A DNA stretch of 32,091 nucleotides from Ignavibacteriota bacterium (GTDB lineage Bacteria; Bacteroidota; Ignavibacteria; UBA10030). Below, piece after piece: positions 8,796 through 15,967 of this stretch. The DNA lies in contig PLMK01000006.1 in assembly GCA_003142475.1 (NCBI GenBank), positions 77,667 to 109,757 of the forward strand, in the 5' to 3' direction. Numbering within the stretch: the stretch's first letter is position 1; each line of letters opens with the position of its first letter. The notes under the pieces were generated by a model. That model did no database searches, was not told where the DNA came from, and saw only the letters and a list, made by a program, of their open reading frames with translations. A program made the position numbers and the translations under genes.

Positions 8796-8873
8796 TTGAA
8801 TTATTGAAAACATGTTCCATCGTACAAATTTTTCAAACGCGACATTTAACGATAAACAATTGGAAAATATACT

Positions 8874-10844
8874 ATGACTACATCGAAGGAATACACAGAG
8901 ACCGAACGTCAGCAAGTTGAAAAAGCACTTCAAGAGTCTGATGGGCGTTATCGATTGCTTGCCGAAAATATGCGAGATGTGATCTGGACGATGAATCTGG
9001 ATGGACACTTTACATATGTAAGTCCGTCTGTTTTTCAATTAAGAGGTTATACGGCAGAAGAAGTAATGCAACAATCCATCCAAGAAGCATTTACTCCAGA
9101 CTCAACAGTTCGGGTTTTAGGTGGCATCCAAGTTTTATTATCGCAGGATGAAACACAGGATATTCATACAACTTGGGAAGTGCAGCAACCATGCAAAGAT
9201 GGAAGTACAGTATGGACTGAAGTAAGTGTAGACGTTATCCGCGATAAACAAGAATCTGCGCAAGCAATTCTTGGAGTAAGCCGCGACATAACCAAGCGTA
9301 AAATTGCTGAAGAAAAAATTGATGAACAAGCTCATCTGTTAGATGTTGCTCTTGATCCAATTATTCTACGAGATATGAATGATGCACTTATTTTTTGGAA
9401 TAAAGCAGCAGAAAACTTGTATGGCTGGACATTCGAAGAGGCAAAGGTATTGAAGATTAACCAATTTATTGCAGAAATAGATCAGCTCAAATACGAACGC
9501 GGAGTAAAAGAATTTCTTGAAAAAGAAGAATGCAAAATTGAATTGCATCAAACAACGAAGAATGGCCGCAAAGTTATAACTCTCTCTCGATGGTCTCTTG
9601 TGCGGAATCGGGAGGGCAAACCTTACGGACGCCTTGTGATTGACCGTGATATTACCGAACAAAGAAATTTTGAAACACAGCTTCGTCAGGCACAACGAAT
9701 GGAAAGTCTAGGAAGGTTGGCTGGCGGTCTTGCTCACGATTTGAATAATGCCCTGGCACCTATCCTTATGTCCATCCAAATTTTGAATATGAAAATTACG
9801 GATCCCAATATCAAAAAGCTTATTACATCTCTTGAATCTGGCACCAAACGAGGCAGCGAACTCATCAAGCAAGTATCAACCTTTGCACATGGTACTGAGA
9901 AAGATTTTGCGCCTCAACAATTGCGATATATTATTTCTGAAATAGAATCCATTATCAATGGAACGTTTCCTAAGAATATTCAGTTACGCGTTGGAGTTTC
10001 AAAGGATCTCTCGCTTGTTTTGGGCGATGCAACACAATTGCAGCAGATGCTGATGAATCTCTGTCTCAATGCACGTGATGCCATGCCTGACGGAGGCCGT
10101 CTTACTGTAACCGCCGAAGGTATGTACATGGACGAAAGTTTTGCTCGTATGATACTCGGCGCCCATCCAGGTCATTATGTCGCGCTTACGGTTGCGGATA
10201 CAGGTACAGGTATTCCCATGGAAATTCAAGAAAGGGTTTTTGAACCGTTCTTTACGACAAAAGAAAAAGGCAGAGGTTCCGGACTTGGTCTTTCGACGGT
10301 CTATACAATTGTAAAATCGCACAATAGTTTTATCAAATTATATAGCGAGATTGGTAAAGGAACAGAAATAAAAATCTTTATTCCTGCGACTCAACAGACT
10401 GAGAAAAAAGCTGTCTCCGTTTTAGATGAGGTACCTTCTATGGGTAATGGAGAAAACATTCTCGTCGTTGACGATGAACTATCTGTATTGCAGATTTCTA
10501 AAGAAATTCTCGAAGCGCGCAGCTATCGCGTACTAACGGCTGCAGATGGGGCGGAAGCAACTGCCATTTTTGCAACTGCAGAAAAAGGATCTATCGATCT
10601 CGTAATAACGGACATGAACATGCCATTGATGGATGGATCATCAACCATTAGAGCATTGCGACGGCTCGAACCATCTTTGAAGATAATTGTATCAAGCGGT
10701 TTGTTAACTAATGTGAATTCGGCAGGCGTGGCTGGCCTCGATATTCAAGGATACCTAACAAAACCTTACACAGCCGACCAACTTGTGTCAATGGTGAATA
10801 AGGTTCTCAGAAAAGAATATCATCCGGAATCCGGCAAGGGTTAA
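8874..10844 (+). CDS. PAS-PAS hybrid sensor histidine kinase/response regulator
   Basis: This 656-residue soluble two-component hybrid kinase has two PAS sensor domains (about 24-145 and 146-265, each ending in a DIT..R linker), then HisKA with phosphoacceptor His288 (GGLAHDLNNALAPI). The ATPase domain follows: N box with Asn399 (NLCLNARDAMPDGG), G1 box DTGTGIP (442-448), F box FEPFFTTK and G2 box GSGLGLSTV (468-476). A C-terminal receiver domain carries DD533-534, phosphoacceptor Asp580 (VITDMNMP) and Lys629 (LTKPY). The HDLNN-type H box places it with HisKA kinases that often carry PAS and receiver domains. There are no membrane segments, so it senses a cytoplasmic signal. It follows pfkA by 78 bp. 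No output regulator is adjacent; a separate phosphotransfer partner would be needed. Confidence 0.94.
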   Translation: MTTSKEYTETERQQVEKALQESDGRYRLLAENMRDVIWTMNLDGHFTYVSPSVFQLRGYTAEEVMQQSIQEAFTPDSTVRVLGGIQVLLSQDETQDIHTTWEVQQPCKDGSTVWTEVSVDVIRDKQESAQAILGVSRDITKRKIAEEKIDEQAHLLDVALDPIILRDMNDALIFWNKAAENLYGWTFEEAKVLKINQFIAEIDQLKYERGVKEFLEKEECKIELHQTTKNGRKVITLSRWSLVRNREGKPYGRLVIDRDITEQRNFETQLRQAQRMESLGRLAGGLAHDLNNALAPILMSIQILNMKITDPNIKKLITSLESGTKRGSELIKQVSTFAHGTEKDFAPQQLRYIISEIESIINGTFPKNIQLRVGVSKDLSLVLGDATQLQQMLMNLCLNARDAMPDGGRLTVTAEGMYMDESFARMILGAHPGHYVALTVADTGTGIPMEIQERVFEPFFTTKEKGRGSGLGLSTVYTIVKSHNSFIKLYSEIGKGTEIKIFIPATQQTEKKAVSVLDEVPSMGNGENILVVDDELSVLQISKEILEARSYRVLTAADGAEATAIFATAEKGSIDLVITDMNMPLMDGSSTIRALRRLEPSLKIIVSSGLLTNVNSAGVAGLDIQGYLTKPYTADQLVSMVNKVLRKEYHPESGKG

Positions 10845-10851
10845 TAATATT

Positions 10852-11034
10852 TAAGTTAAAGATTTTTCGCGTATTAGCATGAAACCCACTGCGGGAGAAA
10901 AATCGATCGGATTAGGACTTGCGATTACACACCGCATCGTCGAATCTCATGGTGGTATCATTTGGGTAGATAGTGAAATTGGAAAAGGGTCCACGTTTAC
11001 TTTTTCACTACCGATAATGGAAAAAACGGACTGA
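10852..11034 (+). pseudogene. Remnant of a histidine kinase ATPase domain (C-terminal 60 codons)
   Basis: Directly after the hybrid kinase stop, the frame that opens after the TAA at 10852-10854 reads [20 protein letters not shown] and continues through [20 protein letters not shown] to [11 protein letters not shown], ending with TGA at 11032-11034. This is the F/G2-box end of a HATPase_c domain from a different sensor kinase. The similarity starts before the only ATG (10879) and within about 10 bp of the previous gene's stop. The N box, G1 box, H box and all sensor domains are missing. It is therefore best read as a 5'-deleted kinase gene whose tail survives. The 51-residue product from ATG 10879 could not bind ATP or transfer phosphate. 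Confidence 0.8.
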
Positions 11035-11053
11035 TATCAAGAGGAAACAATAT

Positions 11054-11542
11054 ATGGCAGTAAGAATATTTATCACTGGTGGAACCTTCGATAAAGAATA
11101 TAACGAGCTGGAGGGAAAACTTTTTTTCAAAGATACACATTTGCCAGAGATGCTAAAACTTGGCAGGTGCAAAGTGTCTGTAGATATGCGGACACTTATG
11201 CTCATCGATAGTTTGGAGATGACCGACGCAGATCGTCAGATTATTGTTGAACAAAGTCGGAAGTGCAAAGAAGATCGAATCGTTATCACGCATGGTACAG
11301 ATACCATGGAAGAAACAGCAAGGGTGCTCGGTCAAGCAAGTCTCGAGAAGACCATTGTGCTTACCGGTGCGATGGTGCCGTATAAATTTGGGAGTTCAGA
11401 TGGACTTTTTAATTTGGGCAGCGCCTTAGCCTTTGCACAAACTCTTTCCCCTGGAGTCTATATCGCAATGAACGGCAGATATTTTTCTTGGGATAACGTG
11501 AAGAAAAATAAAAAACTCGGTGAGTTTGAAGAAGTGAGATAG
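11054..11542 (+). CDS. Single-domain asparaginase-like protein
   Basis: This 162-residue protein corresponds only to the N-terminal, catalytic-loop domain of type I/II asparaginases (normally about 330 residues). The residues corresponding to both Thr sites and the Lys appear kept: T11 in TGGTFDKEY, T82-D83 in THGTDTMEET, and a Lys in NVKKNK (150-151) at the place of Lys162 of E. coli AnsB. LTGAMVPYKFGSSDGLFNLG is the usual substrate-loop region. Similar stand-alone domains occur in many bacteria, so this is probably a complete gene, but amidohydrolase activity is unproven. AGAGGAAA precedes ATG 11054 by about 9 nt. A strong terminator follows 28 bp after the stop. Confidence 0.82.
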   Translation: MAVRIFITGGTFDKEYNELEGKLFFKDTHLPEMLKLGRCKVSVDMRTLMLIDSLEMTDADRQIIVEQSRKCKEDRIVITHGTDTMEETARVLGQASLEKTIVLTGAMVPYKFGSSDGLFNLGSALAFAQTLSPGVYIAMNGRYFSWDNVKKNKKLGEFEEVR

Positions 11543-11569
11543 CTTTAAGGTATTTGACTAGTAAACACG

Positions 11570-11599
11570 AAAGCCCATTTAACATACGGGCTTTTTTTT
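11570..11599 (+). terminator. Rho-independent terminator after the asparaginase-like gene
   Basis: The stem AAAGCCC (11570-11576) pairs with GGGCTTT (11588-11594) around an 11-nt loop and runs into a T tract (11592-11599). Orientation and spacing fit termination of the + strand asparaginase-like transcript. Confidence 0.85.
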
Positions 11600-11600
11600 G

Positions 11601-11675
11601 TGGACGCTGTAGGGATCGAACCTACGACCTCCGCCTTGTAAGGGCGGCGCTCTGAACCAGCTGAGCTAAGCGTCC
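11601..11675 (-). tRNA. tRNA-Val (anticodon UAC)
   Basis: A complete 75-nt cloverleaf is readable on the minus strand. The acceptor stem is GGACGCT/AGCGTCC with discriminator A. The D arm is GCTC/GAGC, the anticodon stem CCGCC/GGCGG with loop CTTACAA giving anticodon UAC (valine, reading GUA and wobble), and the T arm GTAGG-TTCGATC-CCTAC. The 3' CCA is not encoded (the genome continues CAAAA), so it must be added by tRNA nucleotidyltransferase. It is a single tRNA, transcribed toward the terminator of the convergent asparaginase-like gene. Confidence 0.97.
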
Positions 11676-11687
11676 ATTTCCTTGAAT

Positions 11688-11716
11688 AATATACGAAATC
11701 GATTCTCACCATTCAA
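11688..11716 (-). promoter_or_regulatory. Promoter of tRNA-Val
   Basis: -35 TTGAAT (11716-11711), a 17-bp spacer and -10 TATATT (11693-11688) on the minus strand. The -10 ends 12 bp before the mature tRNA 5' end, as expected for a tRNA with a very short leader. Confidence 0.68.
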
Positions 11717-11946
11717 TTGTAAAGAAAAATCCGAACGCGTATATGAGTCGATGTTGAATTTCATAAATAATATAGAATTTAAATACAACTCTTTGTGGAA
11801 TTAATGGAAATGTTGCTCAAACAATCTTGCGGTATTTGAATAAAGCAGCACGCTTGTTAATTAACAACTACATGAAATATTATTTAAAATAGTTTACTGC
11901 CGCAATAAATGTCCTGAATGTATATTTGTTAACTGGATATTCTTTC

Positions 11947-12963
11947 TCAATAACTCTCCTCAGTAATCTCAACCTTACCGCGAAAAACATAATGTATGAA
12001 GATTGAGTATGCAAGCACTATTGGGATTCCAATGCTAGCAATGATCAGCATTGTCTGCAATGTCAATGGAGTGGAGGATGAGTTATAGATCGTAAGACTA
12101 TAATGAAGATCGATGGAGGACGGTACAAGCCGTGGATAGAGACTAAGCGCCATCTGGCCCAGCATCGCCGCTATAATCAATGAGGAAACAAAGAATGCGC
12201 GGTTGAATTTTCCAGCCTTTAAAAGAATTGGCAGGTACACAATACATCCTAATAGCACAATGATATAAACGTAGAACATTGGACTGCCTATCGATTTTTC
12301 AAAAAGGAATGGAGACGCAAGCCAAGTCCACAATGTTATGATGACATAGAGTAATACATAATCCATCCAAAGATGCGACGCCCATTTCTGGCAGCGGTTG
12401 CGCAGATCACCATCGGATTTCGCTGCAAGATAAATTGCGCCGTGCATCATAAAAAGTGCCAAACTCAATAAACCGACACCGATGGAATAGGGATTCAGCA
12501 AACCAAGGAATGTACCGAGGTAATTACCATTTGCATCGATGGGTACTCCATGAAGGATATTTCCAATTGCAACTCCAAAGAGAAGGGCTGGAAAAAAACT
12601 TCCGAGTCCGAATGCCCAATCCCATGCACGCCGCCAAGTTGACGAATTAACCTTATTGCGAAACTCGAAGGACACTGCACGGAATATAAGCGCTGCCAAC
12701 AACAGGATCAGTGCAATATAGAAACCGCTGAATACAGTTGCATAGACAACCGGAAATGCTGCAAACAACGCACCCCCGCCAGTGAGCAACCATACCTCAT
12801 TGCCATCCCACACAGGACCGATGGCGTTGAAGTGAATGCGTCGTTCCTTTTCATCGTGTGCGAAGAAAGACAAGATGCCGACTCCAAAATCAAATCCATC
12901 TAAAATGGCATAGCCGATTATTAACACACCTATAAGGTAAAACCAAATTGTGTTCAGATCCAT
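11947..12963 (-). CDS. cydB: Cytochrome bd ubiquinol oxidase subunit II
   Basis: This is the CydB subunit of the high-affinity terminal oxidase that reduces O2 to water with electrons from quinol, in the cytoplasmic membrane. The N-terminus is diagnostic: FYLIGVLIIGYAILDGFDFGVG, then NAIGPVWDGNEVWLLTGGGALFAAFPVVYA. The length, 338 residues, is that of the family, with about eight to nine membrane helices. It starts 12 bp after the cydA stop and is clearly cotranscribed with it. No cydX-like small gene is visible downstream; the 271 bp to the tRNA is AT-rich and without coding content. Confidence 0.96.
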   Translation of the reverse strand: MDLNTIWFYLIGVLIIGYAILDGFDFGVGILSFFAHDEKERRIHFNAIGPVWDGNEVWLLTGGGALFAAFPVVYATVFSGFYIALILLLAALIFRAVSFEFRNKVNSSTWRRAWDWAFGLGSFFPALLFGVAIGNILHGVPIDANGNYLGTFLGLLNPYSIGVGLLSLALFMMHGAIYLAAKSDGDLRNRCQKWASHLWMDYVLLYVIITLWTWLASPFLFEKSIGSPMFYVYIIVLLGCIVYLPILLKAGKFNRAFFVSSLIIAAMLGQMALSLYPRLVPSSIDLHYSLTIYNSSSTPLTLQTMLIIASIGIPIVLAYSIFIHYVFRGKVEITEESY

Positions 12964-12975
12964 AATTATAAACTC

Positions 12976-14295
12976 CTATGCATGCGCCTTTTGCGGTCCG
13001 TGTTTTACTTCTCGGGCTAACAAATAGATATAAAGAATTCCAAGTAGTAAGTAAATGATGCCGAAAAGGATAATAGAGAATAGAATTTCATTTGCTGTCA
13101 CTGTTGTCGAATGTGCATTGGCAGTTTTCAAAAGACCGTAGACAATCCATGGCTGACGTCCGACTTCAGCAGTGATCCATCCAAGTTGACACGCTGCAAG
13201 CGGCAGAGGAATAGACCAGAGGATAATTCTTAACATCCATTTATTTTCCCATAATTTATTTATGCGAATCTGGATGAGTGCCGCCAGCATTACGACAATA
13301 AAAAAAGTCCCAAGCGCAACCATACTGTGGAACGATATAAATGTGAGAAAGAATGGCGGACGGTTCTCTGGAGCAAACTCGTTAAGGCCATTTATCGTTG
13401 CATTTGCATCGCTATATACAAGCCAACTTAGCAATCCTGGAAGTTCCATCTTCATTGCAAGCTCAGGTGGATTGTTTGTCGGAATTCCAAATAGTATTAG
13501 TGGCGCGTGGGATTGTGTTTGTGCGAGCCCTTCAATTGTAGCGAATTTTTCCGGTTGAGTTTGAGCTACCTGCTTTGAATGATAGTCGCCAAATGGAAAG
13601 ACTTCAAGAATTGATACAGTCAGACCGAATGCCACAGCGATTTTCATAGCGCGATTAGCAAGTTCATCTTTTTTATTCTTAAGAAGGAAATACGCTGCTA
13701 TACCTGCAACAAAAAATGCGCCGGTAATTAGCGATGCATCCATAGTATGGAAATACCGAATCAAGGTAGATGGATTAAAAACTGCTTCTGTAAAACTCGT
13801 CATTTCAGCGCGGCCATTACGAAGAACATACCCGGCTGGAGTTTGCTGCCAGGAGTTTGCTACGATGATCCAAAAAGCTGAGATTGTTGCTCCGACTGCG
13901 ACCATTAAGATTGAGAACCAATGAATACCTTTTGACACTTTATTGCGTCCAAAAAGATAGAGACCGAGAAATCCGGATTCAAGAAAGAATGCAAAGATAC
14001 CTTCTGCGGCAAGCGGTGCACCAAAAATATCGCCTACAAATTTTGAATACACAGCCCAATTGGTGCCAAATTGAAACTCCATGACAATACCGGTCGCTAC
14101 ACCAACTGCAAATGTTAATGCGAGCAATTTCCCAAAAAACTTACCCATACGTACATACACTTCGTCTTTCCTGCGCCAGCCAAGTCCTTCCATAATCACT
14201 AAGAGCCATGCGAGTCCAATGGAGATCGGAGGAAAGAGAAAATGAAATCCGATAGTAAACGCAAATTGCAAACGTGCAAGTAAAAGTGCATCCAT
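12976..14295 (-). CDS. cydA: Cytochrome bd ubiquinol oxidase subunit I
   Basis: CydA carries the three haems (b558, b595, d) and the quinol site. The start at 14295 is preferred over the longer frame to 14379: it gives MDALLLARLQFAFTIGFHFL with the axial His18 (E. coli His19) at the right distance, and GGAGAA lies about 7 nt upstream. The 28 upstream codons resemble no CydA. The protein is 439 residues, much shorter than E. coli CydA (522), so it belongs to the forms with a short quinol loop. The signature GRQPWIVYGLL is present, as are FQFGTNWAVYSKFVGDIFGAPLAAEG and FFLESGFLGLYLFG. It is first in the cydAB operon. Confidence 0.95.
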   Translation of the reverse strand: MDALLLARLQFAFTIGFHFLFPPISIGLAWLLVIMEGLGWRRKDEVYVRMGKFFGKLLALTFAVGVATGIVMEFQFGTNWAVYSKFVGDIFGAPLAAEGIFAFFLESGFLGLYLFGRNKVSKGIHWFSILMVAVGATISAFWIIVANSWQQTPAGYVLRNGRAEMTSFTEAVFNPSTLIRYFHTMDASLITGAFFVAGIAAYFLLKNKKDELANRAMKIAVAFGLTVSILEVFPFGDYHSKQVAQTQPEKFATIEGLAQTQSHAPLILFGIPTNNPPELAMKMELPGLLSWLVYSDANATINGLNEFAPENRPPFFLTFISFHSMVALGTFFIVVMLAALIQIRINKLWENKWMLRIILWSIPLPLAACQLGWITAEVGRQPWIVYGLLKTANAHSTTVTANEILFSIILFGIIYLLLGILYIYLLAREVKHGPQKAHA

Positions 14296-14364
14296 AAAAA
14301 ATTCTCCGATATGATCTAGGGAACCAATCACCACATTCAATACGATGTGAGAACCACAAGAGAC

Positions 14365-14392
14365 ATCATGGAAAAACAATGACGTTTGTCAA
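14365..14392 (-). promoter_or_regulatory. Possible cydAB promoter
   Basis: On the minus strand, a consensus -35 TTGACA (14392-14387) is followed after 16 bp by CATGAT (14370-14365). A transcript starting near 14358 would have a leader of about 60 nt before the cydA start at 14295, which also argues against the longer upstream start. The short inverted repeat AGGTT-AGCA-AACCT (14392-14405) overlaps the -35 and could be an operator. Confidence 0.4.
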
Positions 14393-14500
14393 GGTTAGCA
14401 AACCTCAACTAAATCAATTTTTCAAACGTAGAAATAAAGCCGATGATTCCAAGTCATGAAAAAGCTAATATGAAAAAAATTCGGACAAGTTAAAACTCAA

Positions 14501-14872
14501 TTAATTTGAATTGATATCTCTGTGTACAATATCAGGCGAGAAAGCCGGAAGACAAACGGCGATATATTCTGCACCATCTGGGATTGGAGTACTATATTGA
14601 ACCCATTCTCCCTTCGTAATGATGATCGCTTGACCGGCTGCGATGTCAATTATTCCGGTTTTTGTTGTTACCTGCAATCTGCCTCGAAGAACTATTGTGT
14701 ACTCATCAAATTCAGGAGTTTGACCGGGTTCTACCCATCCACCAGGACTTCTCATCCGTGCAATGCTCACAGCTTTTGTACTCGTATTGACCCTGCCGAT
14801 GAATTCTTCAATAACCTTTGGTTTGTTGCCAGCAGCTTTAATGATCGATGGCGACGGAATAAATATTGGCAT
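14501..14872 (-). CDS. Cupin-domain protein
   Basis: This 123-residue single-domain beta-barrel cupin of unknown ligand shows the cupin pattern: a first motif region around GQTPEFDEYTIVLRGRLQV, which keeps the Glu and the G.L core but has E-F-D-E in place of the His-x-His pair, and a second around AAGQAIIITKGEWVQYSTP, lacking the second-motif His. Metal binding is therefore doubtful. SPSIIKAAGNKPKVIEEFIG at the N-terminus and the domain order resemble EutQ-like cupins and small ethanolamine-associated cupins. It lies 45 bp after the K+ channel gene on the same strand and could share its transcript. Confidence 0.82.
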   Translation of the reverse strand: MPIFIPSPSIIKAAGNKPKVIEEFIGRVNTSTKAVSIARMRSPGGWVEPGQTPEFDEYTIVLRGRLQVTTKTGIIDIAAGQAIIITKGEWVQYSTPIPDGAEYIAVCLPAFSPDIVHRDINSN

Positions 14873-14917
14873 AAGACAACCTTTCTACAAATCACAAAGA
14901 GAATGTCAAAGAAATTG

Positions 14918-15919
14918 TCACTTTGATAACTTTGATCGCAGTATTTCAAGTTGCTCCGGGATACCGATGACGATAAGCGTATCACCTGTATTGATGATAG
15001 TGCTTGGTGGAGGATTAAAGATGAAATCCTGTTCGCTTATTCCACGCCGCATAGAAACAAGCACGACACCTGAAGATGCAAGTATATCACAACTTTTTAT
15101 TGGTTTACCACGATAGTTTGTTGTCGAGCCAATCTTCACTTCGTCTACACGCAATGAAGAATTATCGCGCATCATTGAATCTAGAAAAGTTGTAGTATCC
15201 GGACGTATCAATTCCGACGCCATTCGCAAGCCGCCAATATATGGAGCAGACACAGCCGAATTTGCGCCGCTGCGGAAAAATTTTTCTCGTACTTCAATGT
15301 CATCTACTTTTGCCACTATCCGAAGCTTCGGATTCAATCCGCGTGCTGTAATAACAACGAATAAGTTGTCTTTATCTTCCGGCAACGTGCTTACAAGACC
15401 CAAAGCGTGATCTATACCTGCCGAACGAAGAACGTCATCATTTGAAGCATCGCCTTCAATAGTTGGAATGTTTCGATTGATAAGAGTCTGTACTTTTTGG
15501 GGGTCTTTCTCAACGGCTACGACTTTTCGTTTCGTCCTGATAAGTTCTTCCAAAACATAGTGTCCGTTTTTCCCAGCGCCGCAAAGAATATAATGGTGTG
15601 AAATTTTTTTTATGGTACGTTCCATTTTTCGTCTCCTAAGAATTCCGCCTATCCCTCCTTGCACGATGAATTGTGTTAACTCCGAGATGCCGTATAGGAT
15701 GATGCCCATGCCGCCTAAAATCAAGAAAATAGTAAATGTACGCCCAGCTATAGTCAGAGGGTGTATCTCTCCGTAACCAACTGTGGCAAGCGTAATCACC
15801 GACATATACAGTGAATCAAAGAGTGACCAGCCCTCAATGAAATGATAACCCAACGTACCCACAATGAGGATGAGCAGGAGCAAATAAATTATTTGAAGTG
15901 CTTTGCGTGCAGCATTCAT
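14918..15919 (-). CDS. Two-helix potassium channel with RCK/TrkA domains
   Basis: This MthK/Kch-like channel of 333 residues has TM1 (about 8-27), a pore helix and selectivity filter TVGYG (46-50), and TM2 (about 60-85). A cytoplasmic RCK_N domain with nucleotide fold follows (CGAGKNG, 113-119; acidic VEKD at the end of beta-2). The RCK_C domain (about 245-333) runs from SLRVDEVKIG to TGDTLIVIGIPEQL. The filter is canonical, so K+ selectivity is expected; gating is likely by a nucleotide or divalent ion at the RCK ring. It follows the Lon-like gene by 48 bp and precedes the cupin, so a Lon-channel-cupin transcript is plausible. Confidence 0.93.
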   Translation of the reverse strand: MNAARKALQIIYLLLLILIVGTLGYHFIEGWSLFDSLYMSVITLATVGYGEIHPLTIAGRTFTIFLILGGMGIILYGISELTQFIVQGGIGGILRRRKMERTIKKISHHYILCGAGKNGHYVLEELIRTKRKVVAVEKDPQKVQTLINRNIPTIEGDASNDDVLRSAGIDHALGLVSTLPEDKDNLFVVITARGLNPKLRIVAKVDDIEVREKFFRSGANSAVSAPYIGGLRMASELIRPDTTTFLDSMMRDNSSLRVDEVKIGSTTNYRGKPIKSCDILASSGVVLVSMRRGISEQDFIFNPPPSTIINTGDTLIVIGIPEQLEILRSKLSK

Positions 15920-15967
15920 ATAGTGTTAGGAAAATTTCTTTGATGCTCTATTGTTAGAATACGAGAG

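Noticed and set aside
14296-14379. Upstream extension of cydA by 28 codons
   Set aside because: It resembles no CydA sequence, overlaps a plausible promoter, and the start at 14295 has a ribosome site and the correct distance to the axial His.
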